The notes below the pieces were generated by a model that saw only the letters and a program-made list of their open reading frames with translations, did not search any database and was not told the origin of the DNA. Below are positions 34,495 through 43,733 of a stretch of DNA of 64,000 bases, piece by piece (the first letter of the stretch is position 1; every line of letters begins with the position of its first letter). The position numbers and the translations under genes are program-made. This DNA comes from Bacteroidota bacterium (GTDB lineage Bacteria; Bacteroidota; Bacteroidia; Chitinophagales; BACL12), in contig JADJIS010000003.1 in the NCBI GenBank assembly GCA_016706865.1, positions 2,232,001 through 2,296,000 of the forward strand. The letters are read 5' to 3'.

Positions 34495-34552
34495 CACTTA
34501 AAATAGAAAAACCCGCCAGAACAAAAGCTGGCGGGTTTTTCTATTTTAAGTG
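34495..34552. terminator. Perfect 25 bp intrinsic terminator hairpin
   Basis: CACTTAAAATAGAAAAACCC... and its exact complement form a 25 bp stem, GC-rich at the tip (CCCGCCAG/CTGGCGGG), with the loop AACAAAAG. A- and T-runs flank the GC core, so it can act in both directions. It lies 3 bp beyond the stop codon of the minus-strand T9SS cargo gene. Confidence 0.85.
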
Positions 34553-34555
34553 TAT

Positions 34556-35545
34556 TTATTGAATTGTAATTGTTTTTATCTGCAGTCCTTCAGATGTTAA
34601 AACTTTTAATAAATATATACCCGAAGTCAGATCAGCAACATGTAATGTTGAGGTATGTCCTGATAAATCCTGACTAATTATCAAACTTCCTTTCAGGTCA
34701 TAAATTTCAGCATTTAAAAGGTTAACATCGGCAGATGCAATTTGTATATTATCTACAGCCGGGTTAGGAAAAATATCTAATTTATTATTCAATAAATTAT
34801 CCTGTAACCCAGTAATTTCCACATCGCTGTTAATTCCGTATGATTCCGAATTACTTGGAATTCCACCAACATCGGTTTTAAGATCAAAATACTGAAATAA
34901 AGGTCCCTTTACTCCTGCTTTATACCAATAATAAAGAGTGTAATCATATACAAATGTAAAAGGTATACCCACCGCTTCATCACTGAAATCTTGCTCAATT
35001 TTTACTCTTAAAACATTTGTATAAGTTCCTGATGGCAGAATTAGGGTTCCGTAACCATCTGCGTTCATTTCATTTGATCCGTCACGAATCATATCATACC
35101 CTGAGAAAAATTCAGCATGCAGATCATCGGAATTGGTTGTTCCGTAAGTTAAAGGAAAAATAAGTATTTCTTCCGGGTCACTATAACTTATTGTTGTTGC
35201 CGGGGTATAAACACCATACACAGTATATTCCGAAGGAGTGATCTTAAAAAAACCAAAACTCCCTGATCCGTCATCACTTGCAGTATTTGCACCTGGAAAT
35301 TCCGCAGCTTCACCTGTTGCGGAAGGATCCACTAGAGTATAACCTACTGTAGTACCAGAGGTAGAGATGCCGGAAAAATCCCACGTAACATTTTCACCGG
35401 CAGCACCAGGGTCAAAGTCAGTAGTATTTACATTCACATAAGATAATTCATCTCCGATGGTACCAGCAACCGAGGATGTAATTGTTGGCTGAGCATAACA
35501 AGCTATGCTAATTGTTACCATTAATAAAGTAAAAAGTTTTTTCAT
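34556..35545 (-). CDS. T9SS cargo protein with type A sorting domain
   Basis: 329 residues. A signal peptide (1-19, cleavage after CYAQ) is followed by a beta-rich body of unknown function (about 25-250) that resembles other secreted Bacteroidota proteins by its Asp/Thr/Ser-rich strands. The last 75 residues are a type A sorting domain: LDIFPNPAVDNIQI, EIYDLKGSLIIS and LTSGIYLLKV. It is likely co-transcribed with the esterase-like gene 30 bp upstream, and is ended by a strong terminator. Confidence 0.83.
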   Translation of the reverse strand: MKKLFTLLMVTISIACYAQPTITSSVAGTIGDELSYVNVNTTDFDPGAAGENVTWDFSGISTSGTTVGYTLVDPSATGEAAEFPGANTASDDGSGSFGFFKITPSEYTVYGVYTPATTISYSDPEEILIFPLTYGTTNSDDLHAEFFSGYDMIRDGSNEMNADGYGTLILPSGTYTNVLRVKIEQDFSDEAVGIPFTFVYDYTLYYWYKAGVKGPLFQYFDLKTDVGGIPSNSESYGINSDVEITGLQDNLLNNKLDIFPNPAVDNIQIASADVNLLNAEIYDLKGSLIISQDLSGHTSTLHVADLTSGIYLLKVLTSEGLQIKTITIQ

Positions 35546-35575
35546 AGTATTTTTTTTAGCAAAGTTAATAAATGA

Positions 35576-36340
35576 CTAGGTAATAAATGTTAATATGATC
35601 CCTAAAAACGCCTCCGGTTGTTCAGCATGCACCCAATGCCCTGAATCTTCCACTGTTTTTAAGATGGCATTTGGAAAAACTTTTTGAATATCATCCCAAT
35701 CTTCATTCACAATATATTTGGAATTTTCGCCTCTTACAAACAATACATCTCCTGTAAACGTATTTAAAACTTTTACGGGTGCAAGAATTTCGTCATCGTA
35801 ATTGGCTGATAATGCTTCCAAATTGAACTTCCACCGGTAACTCCCATTTACATTTCTTGATAAATTTTTTAATAGAAATTGTTGTACTGTAATATCCGAC
35901 AGCTTATCAGCCATAAGTATCTCAGCATCTTTTCTGGAATGGATGGTTTTAAGATCTATAGACTGTAACGCATCAAAAATGGAATCGTGTCCTCCCGGAT
36001 AACGTTTAATTCCCATATCCACTATAATAAGTTTATTTACCTTTTCGGGGTGCTGAAGTGCAAATTGCATTGCCGTTTTACCACCCATGGAATGTCCGAT
36101 GATATGCGCTTTTGATATTTGATGGTGTGTAAAAAATACACTAAGGTCATCCGCCATTAATTGGTATGAATGCTCCGGAGTATGTGGAGATTTTCCATGA
36201 TTGCGTTGGTCGATAAGGTAAACAGTAAATTTTTCTTCTAAGGATCTTGCTATGGTTTTCCAGTTATCCAACATTCCGAATAATCCATGAAGAATAATTA
36301 TAGGATATCCGGATCCTGATTTTATATAATTGAGTTCCAT
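35576..36340 (-). CDS. Alpha/beta hydrolase (YbfF-like esterase)
   Basis: 254 residues, a single alpha/beta hydrolase domain. Seen are the oxyanion-hole HGLFGMLDNW (about 19-28), YLIDQRNHGKSPH (about 42-54), the nucleophile elbow GHSMGG (about 97-102) and the catalytic His in VEDSGHWVHAEQP (about 230). The overall pattern is that of acyl-CoA/short ester hydrolases such as YbfF; the substrate is unknown. Its ATG overlaps the stop codon of the DUF58 gene (TAATG), so translation is coupled. Confidence 0.87.
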   Translation of the reverse strand: MELNYIKSGSGYPIIILHGLFGMLDNWKTIARSLEEKFTVYLIDQRNHGKSPHTPEHSYQLMADDLSVFFTHHQISKAHIIGHSMGGKTAMQFALQHPEKVNKLIIVDMGIKRYPGGHDSIFDALQSIDLKTIHSRKDAEILMADKLSDITVQQFLLKNLSRNVNGSYRWKFNLEALSANYDDEILAPVKVLNTFTGDVLFVRGENSKYIVNEDWDDIQKVFPNAILKTVEDSGHWVHAEQPEAFLGIILTFIT

Positions 36341-37281
36341 TATTTCATCTTCATTCTTTTCACTAAATAAGGCATTAATACCTGACTAAATTCCTTATTC
36401 ATATCAGCTTCTATAAAATCAATTTTGTATTGATCGCATCGTGTTTTTAAATTCTTCATAAATTTCACCATTTGTTCCATGTAGTGAGATTTAACTTCAT
36501 TGCTTCTAACTTTAACTTTTTCACCACTTTCCATATCAACAAAAACATATGGTCGGTTATCGTAGGTAAAATCTATTTCGTGTTTTTTATCCACTACATG
36601 AAATAAAATTACTTCATGTTTATTGTGTTTTAAATGTTGCAGCGCAGAAAAAAGTTCTTCCGTGTTTTCATTGCCTTCAAACATATCGCTGAAAACAATC
36701 ACCAAACTCCGGCGATGCACATTTTCCGCAATTACGTGCAAACATTTTGCAGCTTCAGTTTTCAGATCTCTGGATGATCTTCCAATAAAATTCTCCAACT
36801 GAGATTGCAATAATTTTTGATGAACAATATTACTTGCAGCTTTTGTATGCAGCAAAATATCATCCGCAAAAATGGTAAGTCCCGCAGCATCTCTTTGCAA
36901 TTTTAATAGATGCATGATAGAACTGGCACAAATGGCAGAAAATATGAGTTTATTAATGTGTAATCCCTGTTCATTTTTTTCTGCTTCGGGAAAATACATA
37001 CTCGAGGAAGCATCGATCACGATCTGACAACGCAGATTGGTTTCTTCCTCATATTTTTTTGTGAATAACTTATCCGTTCTTCCGTAAACTTTCCAGTCGA
37101 TATGACGTGTGGCCTCTCCGGGATTATAAATTCTATGTTCTGCAAATTCTACAGAAAATCCATGAAAGGGGCTTTTATGTAATCCTAAAATAAAACCTTC
37201 CACTACCTGTTTAGCAAGAAGCTCCAGGTTTTCAATACTGCGCAGGTCCTGAATGGACATCAATTGTTGGGTTGTAGCCAT
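36340..37281 (-). CDS. DUF58 domain protein (von Willebrand A-like)
   Basis: 313 residues without membrane segments. DUF58 signature RIYNPGEATRHIDWKVYGRTDKLF, seen as YNPGEATRHIDWKVYGR (about 49-65), then a VWA-type region with IVIDASSSMYF, a MIDAS-like DxSxS. In other bacteria DUF58 proteins are found with MoxR AAA ATPases and VWA/BatA proteins in protein-maturation operons. No MoxR gene lies in the window. Coupled with the downstream hydrolase. Confidence 0.88.
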   Translation of the reverse strand: MATTQQLMSIQDLRSIENLELLAKQVVEGFILGLHKSPFHGFSVEFAEHRIYNPGEATRHIDWKVYGRTDKLFTKKYEEETNLRCQIVIDASSSMYFPEAEKNEQGLHINKLIFSAICASSIMHLLKLQRDAAGLTIFADDILLHTKAASNIVHQKLLQSQLENFIGRSSRDLKTEAAKCLHVIAENVHRRSLVIVFSDMFEGNENTEELFSALQHLKHNKHEVILFHVVDKKHEIDFTYDNRPYVFVDMESGEKVKVRSNEVKSHYMEQMVKFMKNLKTRCDQYKIDFIEADMNKEFSQVLMPYLVKRMKMK

Positions 37282-37367
37282 ATTCTATGCAAATAACCCT
37301 GAATTAGAAAATTTGAAATTTACTTCAAACCATTTGTTTTATCTAATTTTCAATTCAGGGCTTACGT

Positions 37368-37398
37368 AAAAAGCCTTCCTACTAACGCAAGAAGGCTT
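37368..37398 (-). terminator. Intrinsic terminator of the dnaE-trxA unit
   Basis: On the minus strand AAGCCTTC and GAAGGCTT form an 8 bp stem around a loop of 12 bases, with TTTTT continuing from the right arm. It sits 22 bp after the thioredoxin stop codon. Confidence 0.7.
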
Positions 37399-37419
37399 AA
37401 ATTAAGTATGTTTAACAAA

Positions 37420-37737
37420 TTACATATGTTGTTTCACCTTCGCATCGAGCACACTTTTAGCAACTGCACCCACCTGTTTGTCGATTACCTGGCCATTTTT
37501 TATAAATAAAATGGTTGGGATGTTGCGAATCCCGTACATCATAGAGATCTCAGGGTTAAAGTCAACATTCACTTTGCCGATGTTCACCTTACCGTGGTAG
37601 TCTTTCGACAATTCTTCGATAACTGGTCCAACAACCCTGCAAGGTCCGCACCATTCAGCCCAAAAGTCGATTACAGTAAGTTTTTCACTTTCAAGAACAT
37701 CTTGCTTGAAGTTCGCATCGTTAAATTCTAATGCCAT
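37420..37737 (-). CDS. trxA: Thioredoxin
   Basis: 105 residues, a single thioredoxin fold. The redox motif WAEWCGPCRVV (Cys about 30 and 33), the cis-proline in IRNIPTILF and GAVAKSVL near the end are all present. The ATG at 37737 (MALEFNDANF) gives the usual length; the frame to 37815 adds a non-homologous leader. Cytoplasmic disulfide reduction. It lies 111 bp behind dnaE and may be on the same transcript. Confidence 0.95.
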   Translation of the reverse strand: MALEFNDANFKQDVLESEKLTVIDFWAEWCGPCRVVGPVIEELSKDYHGKVNIGKVNVDFNPEISMMYGIRNIPTILFIKNGQVIDKQVGAVAKSVLDAKVKQHM

Positions 37738-37848
37738 AGTAATTTTTGATTTTATTGGTTTATTAATTAAGAACATTATTGTAACAATCAAGTGTGGGAT
37801 TAGTTCCTGCACCACTCATTTTTCCCCTCCTATCCCGGCTCTGCAAAT

Positions 37849-40800
37849 TTAACCAGCTACTTTTAAAGTTACCTCCCCAAATTTCCCCAAACTGTTCAAA
37901 ACTGGACTTTCTGCTTTGATACAGCCATTTTGGGTTCTGAAATAGACGTCAAAATTCTCGGTTTCCTCCACAATTTTCAGTGCGATCCTGTCATTTCCCG
38001 GGTGTGCCTTGATAAGATCTCCAACGGCATCAATAAAGGAATGGTTCAAATCGGAAAGTGAGATGCTTAAGGTGATCTTCATGGTCTTTTTCTCACGCAT
38101 TTCACTGAGCAATTGAATATCCGTCACCCAAAAACGTTTTCTTTCCGGATCATTTCTGTCTGTTTGATAATTTCCCTTTACGTATAATACATTACCGGTT
38201 TGGTCAACGTAATTTTTGAATTTAATATAATTGCTTTTAAATAATCCAAGTTCTAAATGGCCGCTGAAATCTTCCAATGAAAAAATGGTGTATTTATCAC
38301 CCGACTTTCCGATCTTGGTATCAGTAGATGCGATATATCCTACAATAGAAATTTCGCCTTTATCCGTAAATTTTTCTATTTCATTTATGGCACATGTTTT
38401 AAATGCATCCACTTCAATTCTATAATCATCAAGTGGATGTCCGCTTAAATAAATACCTATTACTTCAAATTCTTTTTTTAATTTTTCTACGGTGTTCCAT
38501 TCAGGCCATTCCGGAATTTTTGGTTCCGCAACCTCACTGTCAATGGTATCACCAAATAAAGTATTTTGAGCATTATTGACATTATCGGTGAAATTATTTC
38601 CGTAGCGTATTGCATTTTCTAAAACATTAATAGTTTCATTTTTTCCAACCGCAAAATATTGTGCACGAAAAACATTAAAACTATCAAAAGCGCCGGCAAG
38701 CACAAGCGACTCCAAGGTCTTTTTATTTACACTGCGCAGATTAACTCTTCTTGTAAGATCATATAAACTTTTATAGGGACCATTTGCATTGCGTTCTCTT
38801 ATCAGCTCAACAACTGCAGCCTCTCCTACCCCTTTGATCGCGGTTAATCCAAAACGAATTTCACCATTTTTATTTACGGCAAAAGTTACATTACTTTCGT
38901 TTACATCAGGAGGTAATACAGAAATTCCCATACGGCGACATTCATCCATAAAGAAACTCACTTTTTCAATATTCCCCTGATTATGTGTGAGCACTGCACT
39001 CATATATTCAGCAGCGTAATTTGCTTTAAGATAGGCAGTTTGATAAGCAACTAAAGCATAACAAGTTGAATGCGATTTATTAAATGCATATTGTGCAAAT
39101 GCTTCCCAATCGCCCCATATTTTTTCACATATTTTTTTATCAAAATTATTTTTTTCGCAACCCTCGATAAATTTCGATTTCATTTTATCGAGCACATCCT
39201 TTTGTTTTTTACCCATTGCCTTACGCAGGGTATCCGCATCTCCTTTTGTGAAATTTGCGAGGCGTTGTGAAAGTAACATTACCTGTTCCTGATAAACAGT
39301 AACACCATATGTTTCCTTTAATATTTCCTCCATTTCCACAAGGTCGTAATGAATTTCCTCACGCCCGTGTTTGCGTTTGATATAAGTAGGAATATATTCA
39401 ATAGGACCCGGACGATAAAGAGCGTTCATCGCAATAAGGTCTTCAAATTTATCGGGTTTTAATTCTTTCAGATATTTTTGCATTCCCGGACTTTCAAACT
39501 GAAATGTTCCGTTTGTTTCGCCGCGCTGATATAATTCGAAGGTGGGTTTATCGTCTAAAGTAATTGTGTCGATATCAATGGTTACGCCATGATTTTGTTT
39601 AATTAAATTTAATGCAGTTTTAAGAATGGATAAAGTTCTTAAACCAAGAAAGTCCATTTTAATTACACCTGCATTTTCTATCACTTCTCCTTCAAACTGT
39701 GTGATATATAGATCCGAATCCTTTGCAACTGCAATTGGAATCAGGTCGGTAAGATCGCATGGTGCAATAATTAACCCTGCAGCATGCACACCGGTATTGC
39801 GCACCGATCCTTCTAAAACTAAAGCCTCTTTAATTACTTTACTTCTCAGATCATCACCATCTTCAAATATTTTGCGCAACGCCTTTGCATTTGCCATTTC
39901 ATCCGGTGATAAATTTTCTTTTTCAAATAAGGAATTATCACCGTTTAGGGGTGCATTAATAAATCTGTTTAATGAAATACCCGGGCGTTCAGGAATAAAT
40001 TTACTTAGTGCATTACTATCTGAAATTGCCATATCCAAAACACGTGCAACATCTTTTAAACTTGTTTTGGCAGCCATGGTACCATAGGTAATTAATTGTG
40101 CAACCTGATTTTTTCCGTATTTCTGCACAACATAATCAATAACTTTTTGCCGCCCGTCATCATCAAAATCCGTATCAATATCTGGCATCGACTTTCTATC
40201 AGGATTTAAAAATCTTTCGAAGAGCAGATTATATTTCATGGGATCGATATTGGTTATCCCAATACAATATGCAACTACAGATCCTGCAGCCGATCCTCTT
40301 CCGGGACCAACAAATACACCCATGTCGCGCCCTGCTTTTATAAAATCCATTACAATGAGAAAATATCCTGCAAAACCCATTGTTTTAATGGTAAACAATT
40401 CGAAATTGATGCGTTCCTCAGTGAGTGCTTCAATTTCGCCGTACCGTTTTTTTGCACCTTCAAAGGTGATGAACTTTAAATATTCCCATTGATTTAAAAC
40501 ATCATCCTCATGAATTTTAAATTCGGCGGGTACAGGAAATGCGGGCAATAATATATCGCGTTTAAGATCTAATAATTGTATCTTATCAACTATTTCATTG
40601 GTATTTTCAATTGCCTCAGGTACATCATCAAAAAGAGTTATCATTTCTGATGATGTTTTAAAATAAAACTGATCGTTATAAAAAGCAAAACGTTTGCCTT
40701 TGCTTTGCATATCATCGTCACCAAAATCCTTCATTTTTGGCGTTGCCTGTTTTTCTCCGGTATTGATACACAATAAAATATCATGTGCGTTTGCATCACC

Positions 40801-41457
40801 TTGATCAACATAATGTGCATCGTTGGTTGCAATCACTTTAACATTATATTTTTTTGCATATTGCATTAAAACATCATTCACATAAACCTGATCGGGGATG
40901 TCATGACGCTGCAATTCGATATAATAATCCTCACCAAATAAATTATGCCACCATTTGAATGTTTCCTCTGCCTCTTCCTTACTTTTTTTCATGATGGCTC
41001 GGGGAACCTCAGCAGCGAGACAACAGGTGGTTGCAATTAATCCTTCATGATATTTTTCAATAATGGATCTGTCGATGCGAGGGTATTTACCGTACATGCC
41101 CTGCGTATAACCCAGGGAACACATTTTTACTAAATTTTTATATCCTACCTCATTTTTGGCAAGCAGCACCTGATGATATCGCACATCTTTCTCTTCCCGG
41201 GTAAAATTTTTCCGGTACATATCACTCACGATATAAAATTCGCAACCAACTACAGGTTTGATCTTTGGTGTTCCATCGGCATTTTTGTGTTTATAGGCCT
41301 CTGCCACAAATTGAAATGCGCCAAACATGTTGCCGTGGTCGGTAATTGCGAGCGCGGGCATTTCGTCTGCAACTGCTTTCTTATATAGCCTGCTTATGTC
41401 ACTGGCTCCGTCGAGCAGCGAAAACATGGTATGATTGTGAAGATGTGAAAATTTCAT
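37849..41457 (-). CDS. dnaE: DNA polymerase III subunit alpha
   Basis: 1202 residues, the replicative polymerase. The N-terminal PHP domain opens with SHLHNHTMFSLLDGASD and has further metal-binding His (TDHGNMFG). The polymerase core has GPGRGSAAGSVVAYCIGI and the catalytic PDIDTDFDDDGRQ, then ALYRPGPIEYIPTYI and FNKSHSTCYALVAY. A helix-hairpin-helix and an OB-fold region (about 1000-1100, EISIVGYIASTDTKIGKSG, seen as SIVGYIASTDTK) follow. It is a full-length DnaE1-type enzyme. The gene has no close upstream neighbour on its strand. Confidence 0.96.
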   Translation of the reverse strand: MKFSHLHNHTMFSLLDGASDISRLYKKAVADEMPALAITDHGNMFGAFQFVAEAYKHKNADGTPKIKPVVGCEFYIVSDMYRKNFTREEKDVRYHQVLLAKNEVGYKNLVKMCSLGYTQGMYGKYPRIDRSIIEKYHEGLIATTCCLAAEVPRAIMKKSKEEAEETFKWWHNLFGEDYYIELQRHDIPDQVYVNDVLMQYAKKYNVKVIATNDAHYVDQGDANAHDILLCINTGEKQATPKMKDFGDDDMQSKGKRFAFYNDQFYFKTSSEMITLFDDVPEAIENTNEIVDKIQLLDLKRDILLPAFPVPAEFKIHEDDVLNQWEYLKFITFEGAKKRYGEIEALTEERINFELFTIKTMGFAGYFLIVMDFIKAGRDMGVFVGPGRGSAAGSVVAYCIGITNIDPMKYNLLFERFLNPDRKSMPDIDTDFDDDGRQKVIDYVVQKYGKNQVAQLITYGTMAAKTSLKDVARVLDMAISDSNALSKFIPERPGISLNRFINAPLNGDNSLFEKENLSPDEMANAKALRKIFEDGDDLRSKVIKEALVLEGSVRNTGVHAAGLIIAPCDLTDLIPIAVAKDSDLYITQFEGEVIENAGVIKMDFLGLRTLSILKTALNLIKQNHGVTIDIDTITLDDKPTFELYQRGETNGTFQFESPGMQKYLKELKPDKFEDLIAMNALYRPGPIEYIPTYIKRKHGREEIHYDLVEMEEILKETYGVTVYQEQVMLLSQRLANFTKGDADTLRKAMGKKQKDVLDKMKSKFIEGCEKNNFDKKICEKIWGDWEAFAQYAFNKSHSTCYALVAYQTAYLKANYAAEYMSAVLTHNQGNIEKVSFFMDECRRMGISVLPPDVNESNVTFAVNKNGEIRFGLTAIKGVGEAAVVELIRERNANGPYKSLYDLTRRVNLRSVNKKTLESLVLAGAFDSFNVFRAQYFAVGKNETINVLENAIRYGNNFTDNVNNAQNTLFGDTIDSEVAEPKIPEWPEWNTVEKLKKEFEVIGIYLSGHPLDDYRIEVDAFKTCAINEIEKFTDKGEISIVGYIASTDTKIGKSGDKYTIFSLEDFSGHLELGLFKSNYIKFKNYVDQTGNVLYVKGNYQTDRNDPERKRFWVTDIQLLSEMREKKTMKITLSISLSDLNHSFIDAVGDLIKAHPGNDRIALKIVEETENFDVYFRTQNGCIKAESPVLNSLGKFGEVTLKVAG

Positions 41458-41657
41458 TTTTTTTAAAGGTCGGCTAAATTAGAAAGAAGCCCAAATGAAG
41501 GTAAAAAAAATGACGGGATTTTTTAAACAGGTTGTGCACAAGATTAAATAAAAAAGTTTCGTTTAAGCTAAGTAAATGTAATTCAGCACATTGAATTGTC
41601 TATAAAACTGCATAAACTCACTGAAAAAATGTAATTTTAAATAAATTGTGGGTCCTG

Positions 41658-42870
41658 ATGAAAACGATCATTTCTTGTCTTTTTATTCTTTATACCCGGT
41701 TTCGCAAGCGGACAAAATAATACCTGGTATTTCACCGGTATTACCGATACAGTAATTAGTATCACTTCCCTCAACAATAAAATTTGGGCTGCAACTCAAA
41801 ACGCGGGGTTAAAGATTTTTGATCAAACCACAGGAGAAATTACAACCTATAATAAAAATAATTTACAGGTGGGAACTAATGATTTCAGGATGATCAGATC
41901 ACTGAATAATAAAATTTATGCCGGCGCTTTTTTTGGTGGATTATATATTTATGAAAATGATAGCTGGAGTTGGATTGATACTTCCAATTCACCTATACCG
42001 GGAATGAATGTAAATGATGTAGCATTCGACAGTGTCAATTCCATTTTATGGATCGCAACAAATAAAGGTCTTGCAAAGGTTCAGAATGATAGTTGGCAAA
42101 TATTTGATTCAACCAATTCAGAACTGGGCGCAAATGATCTCACTTGTTTATTGAATGATAAAAACAATACGCTTTGGATAGGATCACGATTTTCAGGCGT
42201 TTCAAAATTAATTGATGGTGTTTTTACAAATTATAATTATGATAATTCAGGACTAAATTCAAATCTTATACGCACCATGATAAGTGATGATGAAGGCATT
42301 TTATATATAGCAGATTTTCTCGGTGTAGAAAAATATGATCCGGTTTCTGATGTTTGGTTGTTTGTATATAACACACTTACCTCCCAGCTTACACACAACA
42401 GTGTAAACCGCATGGCAATTGACGCGGAGGGAAATATTTGGTTTGCCACACACAATGGAATTACAAAAACAAATGCTACAGGAAGTTGGGATCAATTTTA
42501 CAGTACTAATTCAAATTTACCACACAGTACTACGGATGGGTTGTATATAGATGATGCGGGAAAGGTATGGGCAGGTACCTTTGGTGGTATGGCTATTTAT
42601 ACTTCCTCAAACCAAATAGGATCATTTGATGATGTGGTAAATATATTTCCCAATCCATGTCGCGATCTTGTTACCATTTCTACAATAAATCCTATGTATA
42701 TTTCCTTGTATTCCATAACCGGGAAACAACTTGTTTTAGAATATATTATGGAAGAAACGTATGGAGAATTTTTCAATTCTTTTAATGTTACTTCCCTTAG
42801 CAAAGGTATTTATGTTGTGGAATGTAAAAATGAAAATTCTGCTATCTCAAAAATATTTGTAAAAAATTGA
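41658..42870 (+). pseudogene. T9SS propeller protein with a frameshift in the signal peptide
   Basis: The body (frame from 41869) is a seven-bladed-type propeller of two-component-regulator type (WIGSRFSGVSKLIDG, WFATHNGITKTNATG, VWAGTFGGMAIY) and ends in a type A sorting domain (IFPNPCRDLVTIS, SLSKGIYVVECKN). The frame stays open upstream to about 41662, reading SFLVFLFFIPGFASGQNN, a signal peptide, but without a start codon in that frame. The ATG at 41658 is one base out: ATGAAAACG with three As would read MKRSFLVFLFFIPGFASGQ. So a single extra A in 41661-41664 breaks the gene, or is a sequencing indel. Without it the protein would have about 403 residues. Confidence 0.75.
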
Positions 42871-43159
42871 TGTCAATAATAAAGTTCCCTTACTATCAGT
42901 GATTTAGCCACAAGTTCTCCCTCCCATTCAAAATATATTTACGAGCTTCTATTATTGAAAAATTTCGCCATTTTTTCGGAAAATGGATAAATCTGTATTT
43001 TATTGACCTCAATATCTGCTGCAACTTTGTGAGTGGATCTTGGAAGGGATATACAAACAGTTCAGATTAATAAACAGTCCTTTTCAAAAACGATTTTTTG
43101 TAAGAACATCCTGAAACGGAAGTAGGGTATAGTAGTTGGGCATTTTAGAATAAACGTTA
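42871..43159. other. Intergenic stretch without recognisable features
   Basis: No credible open frame, hairpin or repeat is seen in this stretch. The promoter of csaA follows directly. Confidence 0.5.
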
Positions 43160-43190
43160 TTTGAAATAATTTGTTTAAAAACTATATTTG
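43160..43190 (+). promoter_or_regulatory. Promoter of csaA
   Basis: TTTG at 43160-43163 and TATATTTG at 43183-43190 are separated by 19 bp, a full match to the Bacteroidota -33/-7 promoter layout. The start codon follows 20 bp downstream. Confidence 0.65.
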
Positions 43191-43210
43191 TAGCCACATC
43201 TATTTGATCT

Positions 43211-43543
43211 ATGGCAATAAATTATTCCGACTTCGAAAAAGTGGAAATGAGAACAGGCACAATACTGGAGGTAAATGACTTTCCGGGAGCAAAAAAACCT
43301 GCTTTTCAGTTAATAATTGATTTCGGAGAACTCGGAATTAAACGATCGAGTGCACAGATCACATCACATTACTCAAAGGCAGAACTCATAGGGAAACAAA
43401 TTGTTGCCGTGGTAAATTTTCCACCTAAACAAATTGCTAATTTCTTCAGTGAGTGCCTTGTTTTAGGTGCAATTCAAACAGATGGTTCTGTTATATTACT
43501 CCAAACAGATAAAGTAATAGAAAACGGATTACGCATTGCATAA
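43211..43543 (+). CDS. csaA: tRNA-binding (EMAP/OB-fold) protein CsaA
   Basis: 110 residues, one OB-fold tRNA-binding domain. It shows KVEMRTGTILEVNDFPGAKKP, seen as VEMRTGTILEV and FPGAKKPAFQL (about 10-32), and the typical GKQIVAVVNFPPKQIANFFSE, seen as VVNFPPKQIANF (about 66-77). CsaA was described as an export-related chaperone; tRNA binding is known from structures, and its physiological role is still unclear. It stands alone with its own promoter. Confidence 0.9.
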   Translation: MAINYSDFEKVEMRTGTILEVNDFPGAKKPAFQLIIDFGELGIKRSSAQITSHYSKAELIGKQIVAVVNFPPKQIANFFSECLVLGAIQTDGSVILLQTDKVIENGLRIA

Positions 43544-43733
43544 TCTGATAATCTCTTGACTTTAGGATAGATGCTACTTCCTGTTGCAGTTACAATTACC
43601 ATTGTAATTCGATTTAATTTTTAAGATGAACACCAAATAAATGGTGACAATTGTTTCCTGTTTACAGAACAAAAGTCATCCGATTTTTACTATTTAACCA
43701 ATTTCTTTGTATATACATATAAATTTAACTTTT

